A stretch of 64,000 bases of DNA from CAYFVR01 sp046541515 (GCA_046541515.1 JBKHDD010000003.1:19678-83677); one strand, 5' to 3'. Counted from the stretch's first letter, positions 26,252 to 36,034 are shown. The notes: generated by a model from the letters alone, not told the origin. Translations and numbers: made by a program.

Positions 26252-28449
26252 AAAAGGACAAGGAGAAAACGGGACTCTATTTCCAGATCTTCAGCATTCA
26301 CGGCCTGGTCCGCCACCACAACATGGAGCTGGGACGGGACGCCGACACCGGCGGGCAGGTGAAATACGTGGTGGAGCTGGGCGAAGCCCTCTCCCAGCAC
26401 GAAAGCGTGCAACGGGTGGACCTGTTCACCCGGCTCATCGACGACAAGCGGGTGTCCGACGACTACAAGGTCCCGGTGGAGGAGGTCAACGAAAAGTTCC
26501 GCATCGTCCGCATCCAGTGCGGCGGCAAGCGCTACATCCGCAAGGAGCTGCTCTGGCCCCACCTGGACGAATACATCGACAAGACCATCAAATTCATCAA
26601 GCGGGAGGGGCTGACCCCGGACATCGTCCACGGCCACTACCCCGACGCCGGTTACGTGGGCATCTGGCTGTCCGCCTATTTCGGCACGCCCTTCGTTTTT
26701 ACCGGCCATTCCCTGGGCCGGCCCAAACAGCAAAAGCTGTTGAACGACGGGATGAAGGAGGAGGAAATTAACAAAAAATACCACATCGACACCCGGATCC
26801 GCGTGGAAGAGGAGATCATCAAAAACGCCGATCTCATCGTCGCCAGCACCCGCCAAGAGATCGACAAGCAATACGGGATGTACGAGAACAAAAAACTGGC
26901 CAACCGCTTCGCCGTCATCCCCCCGGGCATCAACCTGGAAAAATTTTATCCCTACTATCACGACCTGCTGCCGGAATCGCGCAAGGTGGAAGAGTCGATC
27001 CAGGCCCACGCCTCGGTGCTGGAGGAGATGAACCGCTTTTTCATCAACCCGGAAAAGCCGCTGGTCCTGGCCCTGTGCCGGGCGGACAAGCGAAAGAACA
27101 TCAACGGTCTGGTGGAGGCCTTCGGCAAGGACCGGGAACTTCAGGCCATCGCCAACCTGGCGGTGTTCGCCGGCATTCGCAAAAACATCAAGGAGATGGA
27201 GGAGAACGAAAAGGACGTTCTCACCGAAATGCTCCTGATGATGGACAAATACGACCTTTACGGCAAAATGGCCATCCCCAAAAAGCATGATTTCACCTAC
27301 GAAGTGCCGGAGCTGTACCGCATCGTCGGAGAAAAAAAAGGGGTGTTCGTCAACGTGGCGCTGACCGAACCCTTCGGCATGACTCTCATCGAAGCATCGG
27401 CCTGCGGCGTGCCCATCGTGGCCACCAACGACGGCGGCCCCCGGGACATCATCGCCAACTGCCAGAACGGCGCGCTGGTGGACCCGGTGAAAACCGACGA
27501 CATCGCCAAGTCCATCAAGTCGATTATTGTGGACCCGGAAAAGTGGAAGGAGCTGTCCGCCAACGGCATCCAAGGCGTAAACCGGCACTACGCCTGGGAC
27601 GCCCACGTGGACAAGTATCTGGACGCCATCGACGATTTCCTGGACGGAAAGAAAAAGGGGGCGTCCATCTTCAGGCGGGCGGCGGACAATCCGGTGGGCG
27701 ACCGGTTGACCAACCTCAATTACCTGGTCATCACCGACATCGACAACACCCTCCTCGGCGCGCCGGAATCCCTGGAACGGCTAAAGGGAATTCTGCGGGA
27801 GAACTGGGACCACATCGGTTTCGGCGTGGCCACGGGCCGCACGGTGGAATCGACCCTGGAGGTTTTTCGGCGGTTCGACCTGCAGCCCCCCGACGTGATT
27901 ATCTCCTCGGTGGGCACCGAGCTGTACTACGGCGACGCCTCCTTCCCGGACAAGGGGTGGCAGGCCCACATCTCCAAGCGATGGAACCGCAAGCGAATTC
28001 AAAAGGCTCTGGAAGACATCGATTTCCTGTCCTACCAGGAGGAGGAGTTCCAGCGGCCCTACAAAATCAGCTACTACATGGCTCCGGAAAAAGACCGACT
28101 GGCCCTGCTTCACGACCGGCTCCTCAAAAAGCGGTGCCACTTTAATCTGGTTTATTCCGACGGCCAGTTCCTGGACATTCTGCCCTTCCGAGCCTCCAAG
28201 GGCAAGGCGGTGCAGTACCTCAGCTACAAGTGGGAAATTCCCATCGGGAACATCATGGTTTGCGGCGATTCCGGCAACGACGCGGAAATGTTGCGGACCA
28301 ACGCCCTGGGCGTGGTGGCCGGCAACCATGACGGCCAGTTGGACGCCCTGCGGGGCAAGCGCCGCATCTATTTCTCCAACGAACCCAGCGCGGCCGCCAT
28401 CATGGACGGCCTTCGTCATTACCAATTCCTCCGAAACGCGGAGAACTAA
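26248..28449 (+). CDS. Sucrose-phosphate synthase with fused sucrose-phosphatase-like HAD domain
   Basis: 733 residues. Residues 8-470 are a GT4 glycosyltransferase: FSIHGLVRHHNMELGRDADTGGQVKYVVELG at the N-terminus (in parts) is the acceptor-site block of sucrose-phosphate synthases, and EPFGMTLIEASACG carries the E-x7-E nucleotide-sugar motif. Residues 485-733 are a HAD phosphatase with nucleophile motif ITDIDNTL near 497 and GDSGNDAEML near 674, as in sucrose-phosphatases. It should make sucrose 6-phosphate from UDP/ADP-glucose and fructose 6-phosphate and may also dephosphorylate it. Translationally coupled to the fructokinase gene. Confidence 0.93.
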   Translation: MKKDKEKTGLYFQIFSIHGLVRHHNMELGRDADTGGQVKYVVELGEALSQHESVQRVDLFTRLIDDKRVSDDYKVPVEEVNEKFRIVRIQCGGKRYIRKELLWPHLDEYIDKTIKFIKREGLTPDIVHGHYPDAGYVGIWLSAYFGTPFVFTGHSLGRPKQQKLLNDGMKEEEINKKYHIDTRIRVEEEIIKNADLIVASTRQEIDKQYGMYENKKLANRFAVIPPGINLEKFYPYYHDLLPESRKVEESIQAHASVLEEMNRFFINPEKPLVLALCRADKRKNINGLVEAFGKDRELQAIANLAVFAGIRKNIKEMEENEKDVLTEMLLMMDKYDLYGKMAIPKKHDFTYEVPELYRIVGEKKGVFVNVALTEPFGMTLIEASACGVPIVATNDGGPRDIIANCQNGALVDPVKTDDIAKSIKSIIVDPEKWKELSANGIQGVNRHYAWDAHVDKYLDAIDDFLDGKKKGASIFRRAADNPVGDRLTNLNYLVITDIDNTLLGAPESLERLKGILRENWDHIGFGVATGRTVESTLEVFRRFDLQPPDVIISSVGTELYYGDASFPDKGWQAHISKRWNRKRIQKALEDIDFLSYQEEEFQRPYKISYYMAPEKDRLALLHDRLLKKRCHFNLVYSDGQFLDILPFRASKGKAVQYLSYKWEIPIGNIMVCGDSGNDAEMLRTNALGVVAGNHDGQLDALRGKRRIYFSNEPSAAAIMDGLRHYQFLRNAEN

Positions 28450-28577
28450 AGCCATTACCGTTCATTTTGCCGGGAAAATGGCAGGGGCGAATTGGATTCG
28501 CCCTTGGTCAATCCGACACGATTGCCCCGTTGAAATCCCAAATTGAACGGTATTGGAACCAAAGCGGAGAAGCGACC

Positions 28578-30977
28578 ATGGAAAACCGACTGCCGGAGCT
28601 GATCGACGAGACGGAACACAATGAATTCAAAGACTTCATCTTCATCGTCACCAACCAGGAATCCCGGTATTTGCTGCGAAACGACATTCTCCTCACTTTT
28701 CGGGAATTCGTCCGGCGGAAAGAGCTGGGTGAGGACTTTCAACGGAATTCTTCCATGGCCCGGTTCCTGGACCGGGTCCATGAGTTGTTTCTGATCGAGG
28801 ATTTCATTCTCCTCCTGCACCGCTACGACATCGCCAAATACCGGTTTTACCGGATGACCACCAGCGGGGAGTATATCGAAGAGATCGCCGTGGGCGATTA
28901 CCTGAAGCACAAGGACATCTACGTCCAGGGACAGCGGGAGGTTCGCCGCAAGCCGCCGCTTACGGTGGATTTTATGCCCTTTTACGACTATTCCCCCTCC
29001 ATGCGGGACCCCCGGAACATCGGCAACGGCATTCGGTACATGAACAAGCACCTGTCCAGCTCCCTGTTCCAGAATCCGGAACGGTGGGGGCGCAAACTGT
29101 TCGAGTTCATGCAGATTCACAAGATCAACGGCCATCAGCTCCTCCTCAACGGGTCCATCCACACCGAACTGCGCCAATTTCGGGAAACGCTGGAGGACAC
29201 CCTCCGATGGCTGCGGGACCAGCCCGACGACCGGCCGGTGGACGACGTGCGGGAACGGCTGAAGCGGGAAGGCTTCGAGGAGGGGTGGGGCCGGAACGTG
29301 GGCCGCATTCGGCAGACCATGGGCCTGCTTCAAGACCTCTTCAACGAGCCGGACCCGGAAAACCTGGAGCAGTTCATCGGCCGGATTCCCATGATCTCCA
29401 AGATCGCGGTCATCTCTCCACACGGATGGTTCGGGCAGGAAAACGTGCTGGGCCGGCCGGACACCGGCGGCCAGGTCATCTACATCCTGGACCAGGTGCG
29501 GGCCCTGGAAAAATATCTGGCCAACCGGTTTTACGAGGCCGGCATCGAGCTGTCCCCCAAGATCATCATCCTCACCCGTCAGATTCCCGACGCCGAGGGC
29601 ACCACCTGCGACCAGCGCATCGAAAAGGTTTTCGGCGCGGTCAACTGCTTCATTTTGCGGGTGCCCTTCAAGGACCGGGATATGAACGTGGTGCGCCACT
29701 GGATTTCCCGGTTCCACGTCTGGCCCTACCTGGACCGGTTCGCCTACGACTCCCGCCGGGAGCTGGTCGGCGAGTTTCAGGGCAAACCCGATCTGATCAT
29801 CGGCAATTATTCCGACGGCAATCTGGTGGCCACCCTGCTCTCCGATCAGCTCGACGTGATCCAGTGCACCATCGCCCACGCGCTGGAAAAGACCAAATAC
29901 CTCTTTTCGGACCTCTACTGGAAGGACATGGAGAAGGACTACAACTTTTCCCTCCAGTTCACGGCGGACATGATCGCCATGAACAAGTCGGACTTCGTCA
30001 TCGCCAGCACCTACCAGGAGATCGCGGGGACGGAGAACAGCATCGGCCAATACGAATCCCACCAGTTCTTCACGTTGCCGGGTCTCTACCGGGCCACCGG
30101 CGGGGTCAACCTTTTCGCGCCCAAGTTCAACATCGTGCCGCCGGGCGTGGACGAGAAAAACTATTTCCCCTACACCGAGAACGACCGGCGGGCGGACGCC
30201 AAGACGAAACACTGGGAACAACGGCTGTTTACCGCCGAAACCGACGACATTTTCGGCCACCTGGAAGACGTGGACAAAATGCCGCTGTTCACCATGGCCC
30301 GGTTCGACAAGATAAAGAACATCACCGGCCTGATCCACGCCTTCGGCAAAAGCGATCTGCTGAAGGAAAAGTGCAACCTGATCTTCGCCGCCGGCACCAT
30401 CCACATCGACGAGTCCAAGGACCGGGAGGAGCGGGAGCAGATCCAGACCGCCTATCGGTTGATCGACGAGCTGGGGCTTTTCGGTCATGTCCGCTGGCTG
30501 CCCAGCGTCAACAAGCTGGACACCGGCGAAGTCTATCGGATCATCGCCGACCATCGGGGCGCCTTCATTCAGCCGGCGCTGTTCGAAGCCTTCGGCCTGA
30601 CGGTTCTGGAGGCGATGCTGTCGGGTCTGCCGACCCTGGCCACCCAGTTCGGCGGCCCCTCGGAAATCATCGAGGACGGGGTCAGCGGCTTTTTGCTGAA
30701 CACCAGCAAACCGGAGGTCATGGCCGAGGACATCGAGCGGTTCGTGAAGCGATGCGGAAACCAGGAAAAGTCCTGGGAGGAAATCTCCAAAAACGGGGTC
30801 CGGCGGGTGCTGGAGAAATTCACCTGGCGCCAGTACAGCGAACGGCTCATGCACCTGACCAAGCTCTACGGCTTCTGGCGCTACGCCGCGGCGGAAGAGG
30901 GCATGGTGAAAATGGACCGTTACTGCGACCTGCTCTACCACCTGATGCTGCGGAATCGCGCCGAGGCGTTGTACTAA
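28578..30977 (+). CDS. susA: Sucrose synthase
   Basis: 799 residues, the standard sucrose synthase length. The N-terminal 260 residues are the regulatory part with HELFLIEDFILLLHRYDIAKYRFYRM (in parts). The GT-B fold follows: SPHGWFGQENVLGRPDTGGQ near 280-299, CTIAHALEKTKYLFSDLYW for the acceptor pocket, and EAFGLTVLEAMLSGLP with the E-x7-E pair near 668. It reversibly converts sucrose and a nucleoside diphosphate to NDP-glucose and fructose. Third gene of the sucrose cluster, 128 bases after the synthase. Confidence 0.95.
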   Translation: MENRLPELIDETEHNEFKDFIFIVTNQESRYLLRNDILLTFREFVRRKELGEDFQRNSSMARFLDRVHELFLIEDFILLLHRYDIAKYRFYRMTTSGEYIEEIAVGDYLKHKDIYVQGQREVRRKPPLTVDFMPFYDYSPSMRDPRNIGNGIRYMNKHLSSSLFQNPERWGRKLFEFMQIHKINGHQLLLNGSIHTELRQFRETLEDTLRWLRDQPDDRPVDDVRERLKREGFEEGWGRNVGRIRQTMGLLQDLFNEPDPENLEQFIGRIPMISKIAVISPHGWFGQENVLGRPDTGGQVIYILDQVRALEKYLANRFYEAGIELSPKIIILTRQIPDAEGTTCDQRIEKVFGAVNCFILRVPFKDRDMNVVRHWISRFHVWPYLDRFAYDSRRELVGEFQGKPDLIIGNYSDGNLVATLLSDQLDVIQCTIAHALEKTKYLFSDLYWKDMEKDYNFSLQFTADMIAMNKSDFVIASTYQEIAGTENSIGQYESHQFFTLPGLYRATGGVNLFAPKFNIVPPGVDEKNYFPYTENDRRADAKTKHWEQRLFTAETDDIFGHLEDVDKMPLFTMARFDKIKNITGLIHAFGKSDLLKEKCNLIFAAGTIHIDESKDREEREQIQTAYRLIDELGLFGHVRWLPSVNKLDTGEVYRIIADHRGAFIQPALFEAFGLTVLEAMLSGLPTLATQFGGPSEIIEDGVSGFLLNTSKPEVMAEDIERFVKRCGNQEKSWEEISKNGVRRVLEKFTWRQYSERLMHLTKLYGFWRYAAAEEGMVKMDRYCDLLYHLMLRNRAEALY

Positions 30978-31012
30978 GGAAATTTGCAGCAAAGGCCGTA
31001 CGCGAACCCTCC

Positions 31013-31041
31013 GGGAGCGACGCGTTGCACTCGTCGCTCCC
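31013..31041. terminator. Stable stem-loop after sucrose synthase
   Basis: GGGAGCGACG (31013-31022) pairs perfectly with CGTCGCTCCC (31032-31041) around nine bases, 36 bases past the susA stop codon. There is no T-run, so it may be a 3'-end stabiliser instead of an intrinsic terminator. Confidence 0.45.
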
Positions 31042-31112
31042 CGCCCGGATTTGCCCCGTCGGATGGCGGCTCGGCGGCGGAGACGCCCTTCCGGCGATCC
31101 GACTTGTTTTTA

Positions 31113-31152
31113 CCCTCACCCAATTTTAACCCCATTGTAACCTTTTTTTAAC
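31113..31152 (+). promoter_or_regulatory. Pho-box-like direct repeats upstream of phnD
   Basis: TTTTAAC (31124), TTGTAAC (31135) and TTTTAAC (31146) start exactly 11 bases apart; a weaker CCCTCAC sits one period upstream at 31113. Heptamers at 11-bp period with AT-rich spacers are the architecture bound by PhoB/PhoP. The array lies about 125 bases before the phnD ATG. Confidence 0.55.
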
Positions 31153-31277
31153 AAATACCGGTTAGGTTGCGCTTTCCCGACGGGAGGGCGTTCCGGTTCA
31201 TTTCGCAAATCCCCGCATTTGCCGTTTCCCCTCCTCCAGGGATTCACTTTTTTCTCTTTTACCCCTCGGAGGAATTC

Positions 31278-32258
31278 ATGAAAAATCTTTACGTTCGCTC
31301 GCCGTACCTCTTCGCCGCCGTCGCCGTTGCCATGCTGACCTTCGGGGCCGCCCCGGCCCTGGCCGAAGACTGTTACCGGGGAACCCTGGACGCGGCCTAC
31401 TGCGACCGCAACCGCGATCTGGTGGCCGATCTCCCGGTGGACCCAGACGAATGGGTGAACCCGGACACCATCATCTTTTCCTACACCCCGGTGGAAGACC
31501 CCGCCGTCTACCAGAAGGTTTGGGACGGCTTCGTAAAGCACCTGGCCGAGGTGACGGGCAAGAAGGCGGTCTTCTTTCCCGTGCAGAGCTACGCGGCCCA
31601 GTACGAGGCCATGCGCTCGGGCCGACTGCACATCGCGGGCGTCAACACCGGCGGCAATCCGGTGGCCGTGAACTGCGCCGGGTTCGTGCCCTTCGCCATG
31701 ATGGCGGCCGAGGACGGCTCCTTCGGATACGAAATGGAGATCATCGTTCCGGCCGACAGCCCCATCCAGTCGCCCGACGACCTGAAAGGCAAGACCCTGG
31801 CCTTCACGTCTCCCACCTCCAATTCGGGCTTCAAGGCCCCCTCGGCCATTCTCAAGGCCGATTTCGGCCTGATCGCCGACGAGGATTTCAAGACCGCCTT
31901 CTCCGGCAAGCACGACAATTCCATCCTGGGCGTCGCCAACAAGGACTACGAGGCCGCGGCGATCGCCAATTCGGTGCTCAAGCGGATGATCGACCGGGGC
32001 GCCGTGGACCCGGCCAAAATCCGGTCCATCTACAAATCCGCGACCTTCCCCACCACCGGCTACGGCCACGCCCACAACCTCCATCCGGAGGTGGCCGCCA
32101 AAATCCGGCAGGCCTTCTTCACCTTTCCGTGGGAAGGTTCCGACCTGCAGAAGGAATTCGCCAATGAAGGCATGTTCATCGCCATCAGCTACGAGCACGA
32201 CTGGGCGGTGATCCGGAAGATCGACGCCGCCAACGACGTGACCTACGACTGCAAGTAA
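31278..32258 (+). CDS. phnD: Phosphonate/phosphate-type ABC transporter substrate-binding protein
   Basis: 326 residues. A Sec signal peptide (YLFAAVAVAMLTFGAA, cleavage at ALA-ED near 32) leads to a periplasmic PhnD-type fold: FVKHLAEVTGKKAVFFPVQSYAAQYEAMRSG (in parts), SPDDLKGKTLAFTSPTSNSG with the Ser/Thr ligand loop, and HDNSILGVANKDYEAAAI. It captures phosphonate, phosphite or phosphate for the PhnCEE importer. GGAGG precedes the ATG. The upstream Pho-box-like array suggests induction by phosphate limitation. Confidence 0.9.
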   Translation: MKNLYVRSPYLFAAVAVAMLTFGAAPALAEDCYRGTLDAAYCDRNRDLVADLPVDPDEWVNPDTIIFSYTPVEDPAVYQKVWDGFVKHLAEVTGKKAVFFPVQSYAAQYEAMRSGRLHIAGVNTGGNPVAVNCAGFVPFAMMAAEDGSFGYEMEIIVPADSPIQSPDDLKGKTLAFTSPTSNSGFKAPSAILKADFGLIADEDFKTAFSGKHDNSILGVANKDYEAAAIANSVLKRMIDRGAVDPAKIRSIYKSATFPTTGYGHAHNLHPEVAAKIRQAFFTFPWEGSDLQKEFANEGMFIAISYEHDWAVIRKIDAANDVTYDCK

Positions 32259-32281
32259 TCTCGACTTTTCCGTCGTCGCCG

Positions 32282-32325
32282 CCGAACCGCTCCCCGGGAG
32301 CGGTTCGGTTTTTCGCTTTTTTTTC
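32282..32325 (+). terminator. Intra-operon terminator/attenuator between phnD and phnC
   Basis: CCGAACCGCTCCC (32282-32294) is the inverted copy of GGGAGCGGTTCGG (32296-32308), followed by TTTTT, CGC and eight more T. It is a textbook intrinsic terminator placed after the binding-protein gene, and would give more phnD than phnCEE message. Confidence 0.85.
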
Positions 32326-32346
32326 CGTTTTTCGGGAGCCCGTTCC

Positions 32347-33198
32347 ATGTTGCGCATTTCCGGTCTGACCAAACGCTACGCCACTGGCGATTTGGCGCTT
32401 CAATCCATCGATCTGACCGTCCCCGACGGACAGGTGATGGCCCTCATCGGTCCCTCCGGGGCCGGAAAATCGACCCTCATCCGTTGCATCAACCGGCTGG
32501 TGGAGCCCACCGAGGGCGCCGTTTTCCTCAACGACGTGGAAGTGAGCGCCCTGCCCCGCCGTTCCCTGCGCCGGACCCGGCGGAACATCGGGATGATCTT
32601 TCAGGAATACGCCCTGGTGGAGCGGCTGACGGTGATGGAGAACGTGCTCTCCGGCCGGCTGGGCTACGTGGGCTTTTGGCGGAGCTGGTTTCGCCGATTT
32701 CCGGCGACCGACGTGATCGAGGCGTTTCGCCTGCTGGAACGGGTGGGGCTGGACCACATGGTGGACAAGCGGGCCGACGAACTTTCCGGCGGGCAGCGGC
32801 AACGGGTGGGCATCTGCCGGGCGCTGATCCAGGATCCGGCCCTGTTGCTGGTGGACGAGCCCACCGCCTCCCTGGACCCCAAGACCTCCCGCCAAATCAT
32901 GCGCCTGATCCGGGAACTGTGCGAGGAGCGGAACCTGAGCGCCATCATCAACATCCACGACGTGCAGCTCGCCCGGATGTTCGCGGAACGGGTGGTGGGG
33001 CTGCGCTTCGGGGAGATCGTCTACGACGGCGCGCCGGATCGGCTCACCGCCGACGTGCTGACCGAAATTTACGGCGAGGAGGACTGGGAAACCACCATCG
33101 GCGCGGCCAAGGCCATCGACGACGCGGCGGCGGAACCGGGGCCGCCGGAGGATTCGGCCCCGATTCCGGAGGAAAAGCGCATGGCGGGGCTGGCCTGA
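32347..33198 (+). CDS. phnC: Phosphonate ABC transporter ATP-binding protein
   Basis: 283 residues. Walker A GPSGAGKST (near 36-44), Q-loop MIFQEYALVERLTVMENVL, signature LSGGQRQRVG near 145, Walker B ALLLVDEPTASLDP and switch His in IINIHDVQLA. The overall sequence matches PhnC. The last 35 residues are an acidic Pro/Glu-rich tail not usual in the family. It powers the two PhnE permeases encoded next; the phnE1 GTG starts two bases past its stop codon. Confidence 0.93.
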   Translation: MLRISGLTKRYATGDLALQSIDLTVPDGQVMALIGPSGAGKSTLIRCINRLVEPTEGAVFLNDVEVSALPRRSLRRTRRNIGMIFQEYALVERLTVMENVLSGRLGYVGFWRSWFRRFPATDVIEAFRLLERVGLDHMVDKRADELSGGQRQRVGICRALIQDPALLLVDEPTASLDPKTSRQIMRLIRELCEERNLSAIINIHDVQLARMFAERVVGLRFGEIVYDGAPDRLTADVLTEIYGEEDWETTIGAAKAIDDAAAEPGPPEDSAPIPEEKRMAGLA

Positions 33199-33199
33199 C

Positions 33200-34021
33200 G
33201 TGACCGCGATCCCGAGCGGAACCGCCGTTCCGAAAACCCGCCTTTGGCAAAAACCGCCCTTCATCGCCGACGCGAAAACGCGGTGGGGATTGGGGCTTGG
33301 CCTCGCCGTATACCTGGCCGCCGCCTTCGGCACCCTGGAGATCAACTGGGGCCGGGCCGTGGAAGGGCTGCCCCGGGGCCAACAATTCGTGACCGCCTTT
33401 TTCCCGCCGGATTTCACCTCCCGCTGGGGCGCCATCGCCGACGGCATCCTGGAAAGCGTCTGGATGGCGCTCACCGCCACCATGGCCGGCATCGCCATTT
33501 CCATCCCGGTGGGGCTCGGCGCGGCCCGAAACATCGCCCCGCCGCCGGTCTATCTGGTTTGCCGGGCGATTTTGTCGGTCTCCCGCAGCTTTCAGGAAGT
33601 GATTCTGGCCATTTTTTTCGTGAAGCTGTTCGGCTTCGGCCCCTTCGCCGGGTTCGTGACCCTCTCCCTGGCCACGGTGGGCTTTTTCGGCAAGTTGCTG
33701 GCCGAGGACATCGAAGACATGGACCCGGTCCAGGCCGAGGCGGTGCGGGCCACCGGCGCCAACTGGTTTCAGTGGATCAACTACGGCGTCCAGCCCCAGG
33801 TAATGCCCCGGATGATCGGGCTGAGCCTCTACCGGCTGGACATCAACTTCCGGGAATCGGCGGTGGTGGGCATCGTGGGCGGGGGCGGAATCGGGGCCAC
33901 GCTCAACACGGCCTTCGACCGGTACGAATTCGACTCCGCCGCGGCGATTCTGCTGATCATCATCGCCATCGTGCTGGCGGTGGAATACAGCTCGGGCATC
34001 ATTCGAAAGCGGGTGCAGTGA
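33200..34021 (+). CDS. phnE: Phosphonate ABC transporter permease PhnE (first)
   Basis: 273 residues with about six membrane helices. The EAA-type coupling loop is EDIEDMDPVQAEAVRATGANWFQWINYGVQPQVMP (in parts), characteristic of PhnE, followed by RLDINFRESAVVGIVGGGGIGATL. The start codon is GTG, just after the phnC stop. Its stop overlaps the next permease start (TGATG). Confidence 0.92.
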   Translation: MTAIPSGTAVPKTRLWQKPPFIADAKTRWGLGLGLAVYLAAAFGTLEINWGRAVEGLPRGQQFVTAFFPPDFTSRWGAIADGILESVWMALTATMAGIAISIPVGLGAARNIAPPPVYLVCRAILSVSRSFQEVILAIFFVKLFGFGPFAGFVTLSLATVGFFGKLLAEDIEDMDPVQAEAVRATGANWFQWINYGVQPQVMPRMIGLSLYRLDINFRESAVVGIVGGGGIGATLNTAFDRYEFDSAAAILLIIIAIVLAVEYSSGIIRKRVQ

Positions 34022-34836
34022 TGGTGACGACCACGGCGAACGGAACAAGGGAATGGCGGCGGCGAAGCCCGGGGGAACAATGGACGTTTCGGGCCGGCTG
34101 GCTGGCCGCGGCGGCGATCTTCGCCTTTTGCTGGCGGTTCATATCCGAAAAGACGATCTGGATGTTCGTGCTGGACGCCCCGGAACAGGCCGCCGACTTG
34201 GCATACCGGATGATTCCGCCGAACTGGAGCTACCTGCCGTCGCTTTGGAAGCCGCTCTGGGACACGATCAACATCGCCACTCTGGGAACGGTTCTCGCGA
34301 TCATTCTGGCCGTGCCCACCGCCTTTTTCGCGGCCAGGAACACCACGCCCAGCGCGGTCTTCATCCGGCCGATGGCGCTGTTCGTCATCGTCTCGACCCG
34401 CTCCATCAACTCCCTGATCTGGGCGCTGATGCTGGTGACGATCCTGGGGCCGGGGGTGCTGGCGGGAATCATCGCCATCGGTCTGCGCTCCATCGGCTTC
34501 TGCGCCAAGCTGCTCTACGAGGCCATCGAGGAGATCGATCCGGCCCAGGTGGAGGCGGTCGCCGCGACCGGCGCCAATTCCGCCCAGGTGCTCGCCTACG
34601 GCATCGCGCCCCAGATCATGCCGGCCTTCGCGGGAATTTCCGTGTTCCGATGGGACATCAACATTCGGGAATCCACCGTGCTGGGCCTGGTGGGGGCGGG
34701 CGGCATCGGCCTTCAACTCAACGCCTCCATCATGGATCTGGCCTGGACCCGGGTCACGGTGATCCTGCTCATCATCATCGGCACGGTGGTGGTCAGCGAA
34801 TGGGTCTCGGCGAAGGTGCGGCACGCGATCATCTGA
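34021..34836 (+). CDS. phnE: Phosphonate ABC transporter permease PhnE (second)
   Basis: 271 residues, homologous to the first permease: WKPLWDTINIATLGTVLAIILAVPTAFFAARN in the first helices, coupling loop IEEIDPAQVEAVAATGANSAQV, and FRWDINIRESTVLGLVGAGGIGLQL. Two dissimilar PhnE proteins probably form a heterodimeric channel. Last gene of the phnDCEE unit; no phosphonate-degradation gene lies in the window. Confidence 0.92.
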   Translation: MVTTTANGTREWRRRSPGEQWTFRAGWLAAAAIFAFCWRFISEKTIWMFVLDAPEQAADLAYRMIPPNWSYLPSLWKPLWDTINIATLGTVLAIILAVPTAFFAARNTTPSAVFIRPMALFVIVSTRSINSLIWALMLVTILGPGVLAGIIAIGLRSIGFCAKLLYEAIEEIDPAQVEAVAATGANSAQVLAYGIAPQIMPAFAGISVFRWDINIRESTVLGLVGAGGIGLQLNASIMDLAWTRVTVILLIIIGTVVVSEWVSAKVRHAII

Positions 34837-35109
34837 CTTCGGGCGGGGGCCGCCAAGACATTCCCCCCATCGTTCCCCGCTCCCCGTCGTTTTTCCCCTC
34901 CGGCTCGCGATTTGCCCCCCTTCGTCGGAGGCTCGCTTCGATTCGGGGTCGGCGGAAAGTCGCCGATTCCCGTGGAAACCGCCTTCAACGGTTTGCAGGC
35001 GATGGACCCCGAACACCGCAAACCCTTCATTCAGCAAGAATCGCCGGGGCATGTCCATGGACGAGAAGGCGGGGGTCGATCCGTCCCGGGTCGATTACGT
35101 CATTTGGCG

Positions 35110-35593
35110 AGAAAGTGGCACAGAAGTACGCCCGAAAAATCATCAGACGCCATGGTCAAATCTCGCCTTCGCCCGACAAGGAGGAACGGAGCGGGACGGA
35201 CTTTCAGACGGTGGACATCGACGGCCTGGAAAGCGATCAGATCCGATCGTTGGGGGTGAAAGCGTAGTTCTCAGCGCGATTCGGGAACTTGATCTGGACA
35301 AAACTCGATGAACTGGGCTTTGCCCGGCCTCGGACAGAGGCGGCCATCGGCGGCGGCGTGGCCCGACTGCCGCCGCCGGCTTCCGAGCGAGCGACCCGTT
35401 TGTGGCTGCAAAACGGCGCCTCTCTGAACGACTTGCCGGGCGCCGGTTTTCAGGCGCTTTCCGGGGATAGGGCGTACAATGTCTCCGACATGTTGCCCCG
35501 GAGGAAGGTTGCCATTGAACAACATCTTGCGGATCGGGAAAGAAATCTGTTCAATCTCGATGAAAAAATTCTTCTGTGCGAATTGACTTGATG
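35110..35593 (+). pseudogene. IS1634/IS4-like transposase fragment
   Basis: Pieces in two frames join into an N-terminal transposase segment: KVAQKYARKIIRRHGQISPS, DIDGLESDQIRSLGVKA, then (shift) VVLSAIRELDLDK, then (shift back) LDELGFARPRTEAAIGG, ERATRLWLQNGASLNDLPG and NLFNLDEKILLCELT. The last resembles the 'LFDLTNTYFEG' block before the first catalytic Asp. The catalytic part is lost. The 270 bases between phnE and this fragment hold nothing recognisable. Confidence 0.6.
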
Positions 35594-36034
35594 AAAGACC
35601 CCGAAGCAAAATGCCATGAAACACCCGAGAAACTGAGAAAACCGATTCCTTCCGACAAATTTTATTGGAAAACTTGAGGCGCCGGGCTCGCATCTCGCCC
35701 CGGTCATCCTTCTTGAGAATCTGAAAAGCGTTCTCCGAGGAACAAAAAAGGCAATCCTTGTGCCTTGCGAGTGCGGGATATCGGCGCTCGAAGGAACTGC
35801 AAAAAGCCTGAGTCATGCCTATAGGGTTCTCTCCCAGGAATTCGAGACGGATCGCCTCTCCCATGCGGGCCAAGTTTTTTGGAGATTTCCCAAGGGAAAT
35901 GGGGGCCGCCGGAAAGTCTGCGCGGCCAATTGGCGAAATTCAAACAACTCCTCAAGAATATATTACGCTCATCGCATTTTTTGTTTCCAAAAAATTTTCA
36001 TAGGAATTCGGGCATTGAAAAAAAAGGCTAAAGG
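35594..36034. other. No recognisable gene
   Basis: 440 bases, more AT-rich than the surroundings. Short open frames exist on both strands, but none shows a ribosome site together with a motif I can place. It may be further debris of the transposase insertion. Confidence 0.5.

Noticed and set aside
34837..35109. Open frames downstream of phnE as a further phosphonate gene
   Set aside because: They are shadows or low-complexity readings with no ribosome site or motif, leading into transposase debris.
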